From positions 65,951,176 to 66,015,175 of the forward strand of contig CM049316.1 of NCBI GenBank assembly GCA_026874595.1: a DNA stretch of 64,000 nt. Direction: 5' to 3'. Every line of letters starts with the position of its first letter. Position 1 is the first letter of the stretch. Under the pieces are notes generated by a model, which did not search any database, had not been told where the DNA came from, and saw only the letters and a list, made by a program, of their open reading frames with translations. The translations under genes were made by a program, and so were the position numbers. Shown here piece by piece: positions 1 through 12,318 of this stretch. This stretch comes from Sipunculus nudus. Its lineage: Eukaryota; Annelida; Sipuncula; Golfingiida; Sipunculidae.

Positions 1-191
1 CACATTTCATATATATTGAAATTAAGGATAAGGTTTTAAAAATTAAGGTATTATGTTTCAAGTGTATATTATTTCTAGACAAGTTTTAGATATATAATAT
101 TTCATAGTAAACTCAAAAATGGAAGCAAAGTCTATAATTCTAATCATTAAAATATTTCATTTCCAAAATATAAAAAGTATTCTTTGAATAC
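1..191. other. AT-rich DNA, nothing recognised
   Basis: Plain AT-rich sequence with no coding signal or repeat that recurs in this window. Confidence 0.5.
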
Positions 192-278
192 CAGGGGGGA
201 TGCTTACATTGACCATCCCCCTTCCTAAAAAGCGTGGGGGGGGATATATACGCCCATCCCCTTGTATTGGCGCCCCTG
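192..278. repeat. Short CAGGGG...CCCCTG element, possible mini copy of family G
   Basis: An 87-bp segment starts CAGGGGGGATG and ends GGCGCCCCTG, so the ends are inverted copies of each other. The centre has a G run and a C run that could pair. The style matches the family G ends at 25418 and 63368. I see no clear target-site duplication. The short length makes the assignment tentative. Confidence 0.35.
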
Positions 279-2054
279 TGACCAGCGCATTCGTGGTATC
301 AAAATAGATGGCCTGTAAAAGTTACAATAACCAATATATAGCTTGCTGGGTTTACAGAGACTTTGCATCACGTTATGTAATTTTGAGGCTGCACCTGTCG
401 CCTGACGTATATAATTAATTCCCCATTCTTTGAACTACTCTGGAGTTCATAGGAAATATCACCATCCTTCTTGGCCCTCGCCCCTGTGTGTGGCCGCCAC
501 TCAGTATGTGGTCTGTGTAGGGTGCGTTCTTTCCAAATTCCCAATCAAATTTGTCAGCCGTTATTAGCGTTGGGCATGATTAGCAGCGGTGAAATGTGAT
601 CATAGCATTACAGTTTATATGATACTGGCCTTTGTTCTTTGTACAAAGACTCTCTCCTACAATAATCTTATATATTAATTTCACTTTCCTCTGTATTAAT
701 AATTAAGGTTTATAAGGTTTGAAAATCATCTGGTATCATGATCCTTTGGAGCTATTGATCGATGTCATAATTAATATACCTGGGCACACGTATTCATCAC
801 TATTAAAGTAAAGATATTCTGTGGATATATTTAGGTATAGAGACATTGAAAGGCGCCTTATTGAGACATCAAGTAATATAGAACTACCATTATTAAGATT
901 CTTGGAATAACTATTTTGTATTATTGTTGGAAGCTTTGCGGGAAACCTGTTACCTTTTCGGATATCATGAACTCCATTGTACGCAGTAAATAGATTCCAG
1001 GAAAAAAATTCAACGTGTGGACAGGAATTCATAATAGCTATACTATAACTAACGTTGGTGGCAACCTTTTCACGCAATCCCCTCTGTGGCCACGCCCCAA
1101 TTTTGTTCTTGAAGAAACGAGGACAGTGCCCAGTGTATTGGAAGGGGGGGGGGAGCTCATTTTACATTTTTTTTTTATAAATCCTCAGATTTTCGCATCC
1201 ATTTCTACCAGAAGCTCTTCAGATTAACTCGGCCCATGTCAACTCGGCCCGTCGAAATCCTGTCATGCACAAACCTTCACGAAGTTCAGCGGAACAGTCT
1301 GAACGTAAGAATTGGTAATATATTAGTCGCCACAATAAGCCAATTTTATTGTACCAGGATATATTGTGCTAGTATAATTACACCTCTTAGAGACAGCCTC
1401 GCTTTGGACCGCCAGTCGTTGCGAGGTACTTTTTGTATCACGTGGTCTCTTCGCTTAAAGGTTTTGCTTTCAAGTTGCTTTGATCGTTATGGTTAAATGG
1501 AATAATTTAATCTCCTTTCCTGAAAAGCTTACGTATATCCGTGCCAGTTTCATCGCCGCTGGCATTACTTACCCCGCAAAGCATGTCTTTGAATATGTGA
1601 GCTTAATTACGTACGTGACTGCGCAATTGTCGCTTCGTTTTGCGTTGGCTCTTCCCGTATAATATTTACGAGGCTACATTCCGTAAGCAATTAAATCATT
1701 TTCTTTGAATATGTAGGGAGAAAATTTTAAAATGTACAGCATGCTGTTTTGGTCTTAAAAATACTACTTTTTTTCTCGGTGGAAACTCTCGGGTTGTTGA
1801 CCGCTTGAAAAATATACGCGGTATTTACGGCACAGCACAGTATTACACTATGTTGTATATTTGATATGATATAATTAATATGGGTACATACTGCATAGTA
1901 CAGTACGTGTGTATTATAGTATGAAAGTACAAGGTATAATGAAGTGTGGTGTAATGTAACGGAGTGTAGTACAGCAGGGGATATTGTTTCAGTGCATTTC
2001 AGCTTATCACAGTATAATTAGTAGACAGAGCTATGCAGTACAGAGAAGTAATTC
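279..2054. other. No gene recognised
   Basis: Only short open frames occur here (at most 113 codons), with no recognisable protein motif. There is a G run followed by a T run near 1143-1175. Towards 1850-2050 the sequence grades into the TAGTA-rich tract that follows. Confidence 0.5.
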
Positions 2055-2475
2055 TGAGCAGTGTATGGTATAGTATAGTTTAGTATAGTATAGTACATTA
2101 TAGTATAGTAAAGTTTAGTATAGTATAGTCTAGTATAGTATAGTATAGACTAGTATGGTATATATAGTACTGTACACTGCGGCTGTACAGTATAATACAG
2201 TATAGTAGAGTAGGGTACAGTATGGTATAGTATAGTATAGTTTAGTACATTATAGTTTAGTTCAATACGGTATAGTATCGTTAAGCATAAATTCAGTAGA
2301 GTATAGTAGGTTATTTTAAAGTATAATATAGTATAGTACATAAAAGTATAGTATAGTATAGTACATAAAAGTATAGTATAGTATAGTACAGTACATAATA
2401 GTTTAATACGGTATAGTATCGTTTAGCATAAATACAGGATAGTATAGTATAGTACTATTTAGTGTAGTACATCAT
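2055..2475. repeat. Degenerate (TAGTA)n pentanucleotide tract
   Basis: About 420 bp is built from the 5-bp unit TATAG/TAGTA, with frequent single-base changes and a few longer inserts. Two stretches near 2265-2300 and 2405-2440 share a longer motif (ATACGGTATAGTATCGTT), so part of the array was duplicated as a block. The Tyr/Leu/Ile-rich open frame on the minus strand is a product of the repeat and not a gene. Confidence 0.85.
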
Positions 2476-2689
2476 AGAAAAGTACATTTTTTTAGGTAAG
2501 TCGACAGAACACCAAAGTGAACACAGGATACAGTGAACACCGATTAAATATGCAATAGTAAAACAGGTAAAGGTAAACCATTGTACAATAGGCTTAATGA
2601 ATTTAAACATACTTCTCACAGTTAGGCATTGTGGAACGGCCAGGACTACTTGTCTCAGCCGTCAGACTTTTAAAGAAAAATTTGTTTCA

Positions 2690-3005
2690 TTTCAAGGAAA
2701 CACCTTCTGTTTACATTTCGCGTACGTGCTAACAGAATATTACTTATTCCATATTACTTATGTCCTCGGCATAGAAACATCCATGTTTGTGTACTTTGCT
2801 TTGAAACAACTCTTGTCCAACGTATATGAACGGCCTACATTACCCTCTTCAATACATTTATACCTACCACGCTGGTGTAAGTATAAGCCCCGGTGCATTG
2901 TGGGGGTTTTAATTTCAATGCCCATAAACCTTAAACAGCATGGTCGTACGCTTGTGAGTCCGACTCTGCCCAGGGTGGCGCTATCTGATGTGTCTGGGGG
3001 GAAAG
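2690..3005 (-). repeat. Family D dispersed repeat, copy 1
   Basis: Read on the minus strand, this segment matches the copies at 4541 and 32957. Shared blocks include the GCAGAGTCGGACT motif, a CCCACAATGCACCGGGGCTT-type block and an AAGTATTGTTTC-like end. It also aligns with the split copy at 31806-32230, for example CTACATTACCCTC and TTTATACCTAC. The 187-codon open frame that crosses it on the plus strand is therefore better explained as repeat sequence than as a protein. Confidence 0.6.
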
Positions 3006-3160
3006 TCCTGGGTATTAAACAGCAGATGTCACCAACACAGCGGGAAGAACAAATGTTCAATAATGTTACACCAAAGCGCCACACAAAACAGAACAAGCTG
3101 ACGATTAATGTAAGTTGGTTAATGCTCCCAGAGTGTCTAATTATCGTCCTGTTCCTGTAA

Positions 3161-4540
3161 AGGCTTATCTACTAAATTTTAGTTATAGTTACAGGGAGGG
3201 GCCGGGAATGGCAGTTAGTGGGAAGATAGATTAGCGTAGGTAATCTGATTAAAGCCGATTAGATGTTAACAAAACGCGGACCCCTTCAGGCAATGATAAT
3301 CGGGGATGAAAGATTTCTGCTTGAATGGAACTCTCCCTGATTGTCCGGATTCCATCCGCTTTTTTGCGACAGCGACGAAATTGATCACAGTCTGTAGCAC
3401 TTCAACAAGTTGAATACGAAACCTGAGAAAAATTGCCACCACGATTCATTTGAGTAAGTCTGAGCGATGGTTTGCCGGTAACTACCACCACCGACGCTTA
3501 TTGCTGGATACACTTCTCACATGGCATTTATACAGTGCGGTCGTTCCAGAAATCCTTCGTCTTAATCATTGCTCTGTATAGCAAGGTCTCACCACCAGGG
3601 CTTGCAAAGAACAACAATTGTAATTAGACCAATCAGAGAGTGGTATCACATTGTGCATCCAACTCCAAGTTTTAAATCCGCGAAACACCGCTCTTGATGG
3701 TTTGATTCTTGACCCCGAAATAAAACTTACATAACAAAGCAGCGGTTTAAACGAAAGAGATCTTGAATGACTGCATTGTCTAGCCGTTGCATGGGGAGTG
3801 TAACAGCTGGACAGAGTTTACGGTGATGCTAATGTGTGTGCATGTCCTGAATATTTTTTAATGAAATTTGATTTTGGACATTCGACTTCGGTTATGTGAT
3901 AGTTGAGTGTTGGGTCTGATTCAGACCCACATATAGGACCATGTTAAGTTTTTACATCTGTCTATTAAGCCAGGAATTGCGACCGTCATTGACATATGGT
4001 GGAGGAATATGATATTATTTAAGGTGAAGAACCTTGAAGTAAGGAGTATTCGTATGTTGATTGCAGGGTGAATATCAGGCCTTTGTGGTCTCTCCTCAAA
4101 GTGCTGTTGATTTTGTTGACATTATTGTCAGCTTCTTACACAAACGTACCCCCTTCTTCTCCTCCGCCCCCCCCCCCCCTTCATTTGAAGTAATGAATTT
4201 TAGCGAAAAAAAAAGAATGTGTCATTAAAATATATTCGCAGGGTTAACTGAACTGGTTTTTTATATGGATTAAAATGATGTTGGAGCCTTGTATTAATTC
4301 CCAGCCTGTCAAAAAGAATTCATCAACCCATGAAAGTGAATCGCGTAGTCAACAAGTTAAATAAGTCAATTTATATGACTCGGGAATCAATATCATGAGG
4401 GCAGGGCTCGTTTACTTGTGCGCAAGATTTATGTAAATACACACGACATATTATCTCAGGCGCACGAATCATTTACTCATGCACGACTTGTTTATTCGTT
4501 CCAAAATGATTTAATTTATAGACAGGCCCCGCTTGCATGC
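3161..4540. other. No gene recognised
   Basis: Mixed-composition DNA with a 12-base C run near 4167-4178. I see no repeat shared with the rest of the window and no coding motif. Confidence 0.5.
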
Positions 4541-4795
4541 CTGTTTGAGGATGTAACTTCACACTGCGCAGAGTCGGACTTACACGAATAATTCTCTGCT
4601 GGTTAGGGTGTGTGGGCTTCGCAATCTGCTACCCACAATGCAGCGGGGCTTTTACATACACCAGCTGCGTAGATATAAGTGTTGTGAAGAGTGTAATATA
4701 GTCCATTCAAATATATTAGATAAGAATTGTTTCAAAGCAAATTACATAAATATGGCGTTTGTGGTAAGGACGTCACAGAATATGTACTATGTTAA
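4541..4795 (+). repeat. Family D dispersed repeat, copy 2
   Basis: It begins CTGTTTGAGGATGTAACTTC and is almost identical to the segment at 32961 over the first ~45 bases. The match then continues at lower identity through the CACAATGCA...GGGGCTT block and the AGATATAAGTG block to about 4795. The 121-codon open frame over it is unlikely to be real. Confidence 0.7.
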
Positions 4796-6232
4796 GCCAG
4801 ATGATCATGTGTATGTGAACAGGAAGTGTTTTATTTTTTTTTTATTTCAAAGTTTGACAGTTGAGACACATCCCACGATGCCTACCTGGCACAGGTTCCT
4901 TTTGAGTAGAAACGATATCTGGCGGGAGCCTGGATTTAATGCTGCGTCCGCCTACCTCTGGGATCTATGGTAATCACCAGATATCAAGTTTTGCAAACGA
5001 CTTGCAACCTTGTGGTACCCAACAAAAGGCCTACTGGCCGAATGTCTGTGTTGCCATAGTAACCAAAATTAAATCGGTTTATAATATATATCTCATGTCA
5101 CATTTGTTTATTTTTATTTGTCCGTTAAAGCTATTATGTGCACTAGTAAAATATTGTTTCATAATTTGCTCCCTGTATCCCGCAAAGCCATGGAGAAAGG
5201 TGAAGGTCGCCAAGTTGGACACCTGGGGTAACTCGAAGTAACTCCAGTTCCCCACTGGGACCACGTGTCGAACGCCATTTTCCACTTGTCAACCCGTATT
5301 CGCCACATGACCCAGAGGTAAGGAATGCAGCATTTATATGCGCACGTGACAGAACAGCCTTAGACGCTTATATGCTTAAGATGCTACATGGCTGAGTCAA
5401 CAGTAGCCTTAAAGACAATTTGAATTTTACACAAATGAATCTTTGAAAACAGGGAATGAATAGCATTCAGATTTCTGCCATTCTTTATCATCAGCTTAAG
5501 AACTGTTAGTTGATTAAATACTCAGTTTCTTTGTTAAATGTATTTGATGTTCATAGTATCACTGGAAATTAACCGGGCCAGATTTCATTGTAAAAATTTG
5601 CATTTCAAACGAAATGAAGGAAGTGAGCCGGCTTTATTACAGTTAAATAGAGTCGTCTTTTCAGTGATTGATTTAATATTCAAATCGGAATATCAATGAT
5701 AAAGAAAATGAAATGTAATTGTGTTATAAAAATACTTACGTGTGAAGTTCCTCCTACAGTAAAAACAAGGGCATTTTAACTTGATTTAGAAAAAAAACCA
5801 TTTCCATCGCCGAAGAGAGAAATTTACCATTAGGTTTTTCTTGTTTTTAAGAGAGCGTGTTTTTTTTCAATATGAGAAGGTAATGGCGATACAATGGTTC
5901 ATCAGATATTGTTAATAATTTTAATTTATATGAATTAAGTTTTTGCTGCAGCTGTTGCAAAAGTGTATTATGTTAGGCCTGTCAACTTCTCGCGAGTGAA
6001 TGTAATGAACCAATGGAAAGTCTCCTTTAAGTTATGATATATGAATATATGAGTACGTATATGAGTACATATCATCTTTATGAAAAAAAAAAGACATTTA
6101 TCTGGAAACCACATTCTTAAAGGCATATAATATTTACAAAAAAACTTGTGTATTATTTCACGCTGTTAGATCATTTTGGTTGAATAAAAAAGTATAATAT
6201 ATATACACTTCTAATAAATAAAATACTCGTCC

Positions 6233-6233
<1 letters not shown>
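4796..6233. other. No gene recognised
   Basis: The stretch 5190-5320 is less AT-rich and ends in a good splice-donor match (CAGAG|GTAAGG at about 5318), but no reading frame upstream of it is convincing. The rest is AT-rich filler. Confidence 0.4.

Positions 6234-6289
<56 letters not shown>
6234..6289. repeat. (TA)n microsatellite
   Basis: About 28 uninterrupted TA units. Confidence 0.97.
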
Positions 6290-6290
<1 letters not shown>

Positions 6291-6299
6291 CCACGTTAA

Positions 6300-6545
6300 A
6301 GTTAACTGGTATTCCGAGGAACGTGTACCCCATTCACGCAGCAAATGCGAAACGGTTTGACGACGTTTGAATGCTCATTGAGCGTTCACACGGCAATCCA
6401 AAACGTTTTCAATCCGTTTTCGCAAAAGCCCAGGAGCTGGTTTCAAACCTTTTGAAACGTTTTGCTAAAGGGTTGTGTGAACGCTCTAGAACCGTTTGGA
6501 CCTAGTGTTGAGTTATTCCGTCGTTTGAGACGATTCTCTCAAAGG
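6300..6545. repeat. Palindromic AAACG-rich element, MITE-like
   Basis: The segment holds a perfect 12-bp inverted pair, GAGCGTTCACAC at 6380-6391 and GTGTGAACGCTC at 6475-6486. The motif AAACGGTTT/AAACGTTTT recurs around it in both orientations. Such symmetric arrangements are usual in short non-autonomous DNA transposons. I found no second copy in this window, and its outer limits are not clear. Confidence 0.45.
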
Positions 6546-6649
6546 AAAGGCTATCACGCAGTTACACCCCCTATTCCCTCTGGCCTTATGCCCGTATGAA
6601 CGAACAATACGGATTCATACCAATTTGGTCAACTCGTTTTGAAAACCAT

Positions 6650-6945
6650 TTTGTTTAGCTGTATATTTTCAGGTTTTTTTTTGTTCAGCTGTATATTTTC
6701 AGGGGTATTTTGTTCAGCTGTATAATTTCAGGTGTATTTTGTTCAGCTGTAAATTTTTCAGGGGTATTTTGTTCAGCTGTATAATTTCAGGGGTGTTTTG
6801 TTAAGCTGTATTTTTTAAGGGTATTTTGTTCAGCTGTATATTTTCAGGGGTATTTCGTTCAGCTGTATATTTTCAGGGGTATTTTTTTCAGCTCTGTATT
6901 TTCAGGAGTATTTTGTTCAGCTGTATTTTAGGGGCATTTTGTTCA
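6650..6945. repeat. 31-bp minisatellite
   Basis: About ten imperfect units of TTTTGTTCAGCTGTATATTT plus CAGGGGTA stand head to tail, with lengths around 29-32 bp. The CAGCTG core is kept in most units, while the T runs and the GGGG segment vary. The 77-codon Cys/Phe-rich frame across it is repeat-encoded. Confidence 0.9.
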
Positions 6946-9900
6946 ACATTACCTGAGTGTTGCGTACGTCCCCTTATACAGTTCTCTGTTCGACCCTGTG
7001 CAGTCCTATTGTCCTTGGTGATCAGTGATAATCGTCTTGACAAAATATTCCCCCAATAAATGCGAGCAATGAAAAGGATAACAGAAAAGATCTTTCAAGC
7101 CCACAGAATGTTAGATTTATGCTCCTTCGTAGCATCAGGGTCACAATTATTTAATTAGCTGAGATAATTGTTGCTATTTTCCGCTGTTGAATTAGGTTCA
7201 AATCACTTTAACTCGTGAGAACCTATCCGCTATTGAAAATTTAATAAATTAAATGACAGCTGAAACGATACAGAATAAATCAAAGCTGGTGTTTTTAATT
7301 TAAGACTCGGAGTTACGTTTCACGCTGAATGAATGAATGAATTAATTAATTAAAAAAAAAATACGCTCTGAGAAAGTATGCGAATCTTGTGTCCCGCAAA
7401 ATTGGATTGCGCCCGAGCTTAAATGAATGGAGAAATCACTTTTCATCGCCAAAGAGTGAACTTTATTCAAAGTAAACTTTATTCAAAGAAAATCACAACA
7501 TTTATAATATAAACAATCCGGGAGAACCTGAATGGAGATAAACACGGAAGGCATTGTGGATGAAATACTTTCGTCGGATAACATTAGAATACGCTGAATG
7601 CAGATAAAATTACTTCTGTAATAAGAAGGAACACTTCTGAGTAAACTAACAGGTTTACTTCTCTTGAACGCGATGGACTAATGGAAAGCTCCGTTCAACG
7701 AGAAAATTACAGAATAAAAATTGAAGTATTAAAAGTAAGCTGCAAATAATGTGAACCTTACGCTTTGACTTAAAATAGTTCGTTTAGCATCAAACGCTTC
7801 CTGTACAGGAAATTACAGAACTAAACCTCGAAAGGCACCAGCTGAACACATGTTCTAAATCAATTTGAGAAACAGTAACTTTTTTCCGACAAAAGCAACT
7901 GACGCGAAATACATATGCTCTTTATAATATTTTTATCACGTGGAGGTTTACTCTAACCGGGATATTGCAAGGGTATTGTTAACTACATGACCACAGTTAT
8001 TCATAAATGAGTCCATTATTTATTTATACCGTATAATGCGTTACCTGAACTCCATCTGCAACAGTTAAAGACATTGAAACAAGTCAAACATTTCCCTTGC
8101 GGTATTTGCTCATTTAAGCTCTGTTTTTGAAAGGTTTAAATGCTTTATAAGTAGTGATTTTTAAAATTATATTTCGATTATTAAATTTTTTAGATTTTCC
8201 TTCCTCGCTTCATATGACTAACGTGTTAAAAACTCCACAGGAATAGGATGCATGTTTGAAAACGGCGCATTCAAAAGAGTTGATATCAAGTTACACCAAA
8301 CTAATAAAATTTAAGTGAAATTCATTTTGAAATTTTCTGTATTCTTTGACAAAGAATTCAGGAAAGAATAAGATCCTAAAAGAACCAGAATTTCAAACTA
8401 CTGTTTCCCTTCCTTTCGGTGAGTGGACTATATTTTCTCTATTCTGTAAGATACTTACTAAATATTGGAGGCTCAGAGAAAACAAAAGAAGGATTCCATA
8501 GAAGTGAATGACCTGGGGTCAAGATAAATTATAAAATGAATCGGAGCTGCGAGCTAGTCGTTCAATAAGTTTTCCACAGAGTGATTCAGTATTATGGAGC
8601 TTCTGATTTGGAAATTTCATTATTTTCTGGGCATATATAATCCGGCATCCTACTTCATTTTGTAACTTTAATAAGCGAGATGTCAAATAAACCCTTGGAC
8701 GACAAAAAATAGACGACCAAGTGATGCATTACAATATTTGATAATAAATCTGACAGCAACCTTTGCATTCTCCCATTCAATTATATATATATATATATAT
8801 ACTTTTAATTTTTTAAGCTTTTCCGTTAAAGATTTGGTTTCCAACTATGGCTAGATGGAAGCACCTGCTTCATAGTAACTAAACAATTACTGTTAGCATA
8901 CAAAATAATTGATACGGCCGATGTCTGCAGTGAGAGGGGATTGCTGACTAGCCCAGGCTGGTCCTGGCCTCGAAGTTATTATCTCCAAGAGTAAGACACG
9001 CCAAGACGCATAACGTGGTTTCCGACCACCTTCTGACATCGACGGGACGGGCAATTGTACAAAATTAGGCCAAAATGTCATTAGCTTACTTAGTTGGTCT
9101 GGTAATCCATGACGATATATGATGACCAAAGCTCCCAAAAGACTTTTGTGGTAAATGAAAACGACATCTACCGAGAAACGTACTTTTAGCTACAGAAGAA
9201 AAGCTTCTGGTTGAGTGTTCTTGAACGACTATCTGGTCTTACTTCTAAAAGAATTGTCTTCTGAGAAAAGAATTCAATTCCAGTTATAGATATGGATTCC
9301 ATATATTGGAAGATTGATATATAGATAAAGATATTGAAGGCACCATCTGAGCTCCAATATTATAGTGTTATATTGGAACAGGACGTAGAGTATTGGTTAA
9401 TACGTTGTCCGTTGCTTTTGAAGATGTCTGGTATTAACCCGACAAGGTCACCAAGGGAAAGCGATGTCTCAGAAATACGGTCAATGTCAAAACAGTAGTT
9501 GATGAATTGTGCGAAAAACAAAACTCTTATAATAAAAAGCTTTAAAAAGGTATTTATCATATATTCATACATCATCCCATGGACATATAGGATGCATATA
9601 CGTCTAAAACAAATGACGTAACAGGATTGTCAAACAGTTCTGCTTATGATTTCGTAAAAAGAAATGATAAAAAGCTTGCCAACGAAATAAGTATATAAAG
9701 ATTAAATGTTTCAGCCCAAAGAAGAGCATGATTTTGAGAGGATGGTCATGACTTTTAATAAAACATTACGTATCAATAGTGTTGTGATTAAATATGTGAG
9801 TTTTACCTACATTTGGGTGAATTCCTTCACAATTTCCAGTTACATCTGAGAAATGACCAACAACTGACTGAAAAAGGTAGGCAGTGATTCATGTTAAAAT

Positions 9901-10779
9901 GACAAAGCGGCCAAATGAAGATCGAGTTGGGTAAATAAAATACAAAATAATATACAAAGTGTTTTGGATATAATGGATAAATGCCGTATTCCGACGGGAA
10001 TGGAATTGAGCATAATGCTTTAATACCACACTATCAAACGGTTTCTTTCGTCTAAAGACCATAAAAACGCTTTCCGGTAAACTTTGATTGATTGCACTTT
10101 AAAACAGATCATTATAGACTTAAATGAAATATTTGATTGATGTCATTGGAGAAGAATACAAGCCCTTCACTAATTATCCAAGATAGAGCGCATTGGGCTG
10201 TTACTGTGGAACACAGCCTAAACATATTGGAAAAACATATTTTAAATCTTAGAAGTAACATTTAATGTTAATATAGACTGAATGCACATTGAGTTTACTC
10301 ATTTTGCTGGAACCAGCCTTATGCCTCTCCAATGATAACATAAATAACTTTTCTAATTGAAGAGATTCGAATAAGAACCCCATTGTAATATAATATACAG
10401 AACAGTTCTGTTAACGCGATATTGAACTGAATGATTATAGCAAATGCAGAACACCAGTAGCAGAGAAACTGGAATTCGACTAAATATTTGTTACCACTCT
10501 GTTACCCCATCACGTGATACCAGGACGTTGGACCCAAGTATGCTGTGTTTATTTCTGTTAATCTGATCCGACTCATGATAGTAATAATAAAGTGCTTGTA
10601 CTGCTGAGACAAATATTGTTTCTGTGTATTCGGCACGATTGAATCATTTTTTTTTTATTTTGTTAGTATTAATTACAAATTATTTCGTTCAAACCCCAAG
10701 TAAATGTGAAATCATCATTATTTAACAATGAAATTTTTAAAGTTATTTATAATACTTACCAGAAATAAGACAAAATTAT
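6946..10779. other. Long AT-rich stretch with no recognised gene
   Basis: I found no coding motif, no repeat shared with other parts of the window and no RNA gene here. It holds a short (TA)n tract at 8781-8801 and a poly-T run near 10648. It is the longest region of the window for which I can say nothing specific. Confidence 0.5.
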
Positions 10780-10850
<71 letters not shown>

Positions 10851-10853
10851 TAT
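10780..10853. repeat. Compound (CA)n(TA)n microsatellite
   Basis: Seven CA units run directly into about thirty TA units with one TG interruption. Tyr/Ile-repeat open frames on both strands come from this tract. Confidence 0.95.
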
Positions 10854-11132
10854 GTTAGATATATATCTATATATATTTATATTCTCTTGCCGTACGTTTC
10901 TGTGACTCTTTAACCTTGGAGCATTAAAACCGTTTTCCTGCGCTTTCTTAAATACAGGGTATAATTTACAGCCAGCAAATATCTCTGGGTACACATTGTT
11001 ATGGAACCTAATATAACAGATCACGTATGCGTGATGAACACAAATTCTGTAACGGAGATAAAAAAAATCAGATTCTGTAAAATAGTCAGCGTGAAATGTC
11101 TAGGGGAATGAATAAAGAAGTCAGTGGTTTTT

Positions 11133-11766
11133 TGTTAACAAATAACTATAATTTATTCTTAGAACAACCCTAACATTACAATACACTAAATCAATACAAT
11201 TATACAGTAAAACAGCGGTATAACAACAAATTAATACAATCACACAGAAAAAAATGTGCACAGTACCTGGATACCAACAGCGTCACAACGATAAGTTCTT
11301 TAAATGTATACTCTCGGAGAATGACAGTCAAGTGTAAAGCTCTTGTAACAATCCAGAAAGTAAACTGAAGTCCAAATGCACAAAATGCAGGAGAACCTCT
11401 GAAGAAAATCTTTAATTGCCGCACACGTCGGATATGGTCCCAGAAACTGACACACGCTTCTGCGTCCACTGGAAAACTTCTCTGCTCTTTGCCCCGGCTC
11501 ATAAACACAGCCCCTTTATATACTCTTCACCCCAAGCCGAGAATTTTCCACCTCTAGAACATTCGAAGAATAAAACATTATACACGGTAAGCACGCGTCA
11601 CAGGAATTCTCTAGAAAAACATCGCTGTGTGTATCTCTATATACCAGGGTCATCACGTGACCTCAGCCAGGCGTGAAAACCCCCAGCCAGCATGACAACG
11701 AGAGTTTAACTAGTACGGATTAAACATAAAGTGCAACAACAACACGAGTTACGCCCGTGTCACACA
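11133..11766 (-). mobile_element. Candidate solo LTR of an LTR retrotransposon
   Basis: Read on the minus strand, the segment starts near TGTGACACGGGCGTAAC and ends in GTTAACA. It has a TATA-like box (TATATAAAGG, plus positions 11513-11522) followed about 355 bases later by AATAAA (11152-11157). TG...CA ends, one TATA box and one downstream poly(A) signal in about 630 bp is the usual layout of a Ty3/Gypsy-type LTR. I found no second LTR, no gag or pol frame beside it, and no matching 5-bp target duplication. The call therefore rests on layout only. A host promoter with a first exon, running on the minus strand, is the main alternative. The 102-codon open frame after the TATA box would be transcribed in either case but shows no known domain. 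Confidence 0.4.
11513..11522 (-). promoter_or_regulatory. TATA-like box on minus strand
   Basis: TATATAAAGG followed by a G-rich start region. It is the clearest TATA match inside the candidate LTR. A CACGTG-containing site lies about 140 bases upstream on the same strand (plus position ~11655). Confidence 0.4.
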
Positions 11767-12094
11767 ATAAAAGGAGCACCTATAACAACATATGTCAACT
11801 CATCCATATAAGATACATAGATCTGGAGCCTATCAGATGGTTCGTGTCATGGATATATTTGCCAGGCCGTTTAAGGTGATTAGCAGTACATTCTAACAAC
11901 TCTGAATGAATAACACAATAGCAGCGCCTTACTACAATTATACATGAGCCGCCTTCTATAACTTGAATTATAAAGTACAGACAACGCTCCATTGTTATAT
12001 TAATGGGTTTTCTGTCATCTGTGAAGTACAAGTGACCTTTCCTATAGCTGACCCGCCAAAGGGACGGATCTCATTTTGTAAATCTACATCAAAG
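11767..12094. other. No gene recognised
   Basis: The stretch between the candidate LTR and the family C copy holds one short minus-strand open frame without a recognisable motif. Confidence 0.4.
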
Positions 12095-12318
12095 TGACCA
12101 TTTGGGCGTGTTCATAAGAAGCATTATCTCGATCTCAACTTTGCAGATACATGTATATGTCCCCGTGCCACCAGTCTCGACAGATAGATTTTTGCCTGGA
12201 AATTGTCCTCGGAGTACGGAGTACTTTCATGCAGAATCCCCGTGCCCGTATCGGTTTATTTTTCCAGGATTCTCGAAACCGCTTACGGGGCTGCCATTAT
12301 GCGTACACAATAAAACAG
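12095..12318 (-). repeat. Family C dispersed repeat, copy 1
   Basis: It matches the other family C copies end to end. The block order is GGGCGTG, an AACTTTGC-GATAC block, a GAGTACTTTC block, the conserved CTCGAAACCGCTTACGGGGC and a final ACACAATAAAAC. The 119- and 65-codon open frames over this segment are not genes, because the same DNA recurs in diverged form at four other places. Confidence 0.75.

Noticed and set aside
2597-3160. 187-codon open frame on the plus strand as a gene
   Set aside because: It overlaps a family D repeat that recurs at three other places in diverged, stopped form; no protein motif.
10728-11024. Tyr/Ile-repeat proteins on both strands
   Set aside because: These are translations of the (CA)n(TA)n tract. 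The same applies to frames at 26907-27142, 45201-45401 and 52145-52354.
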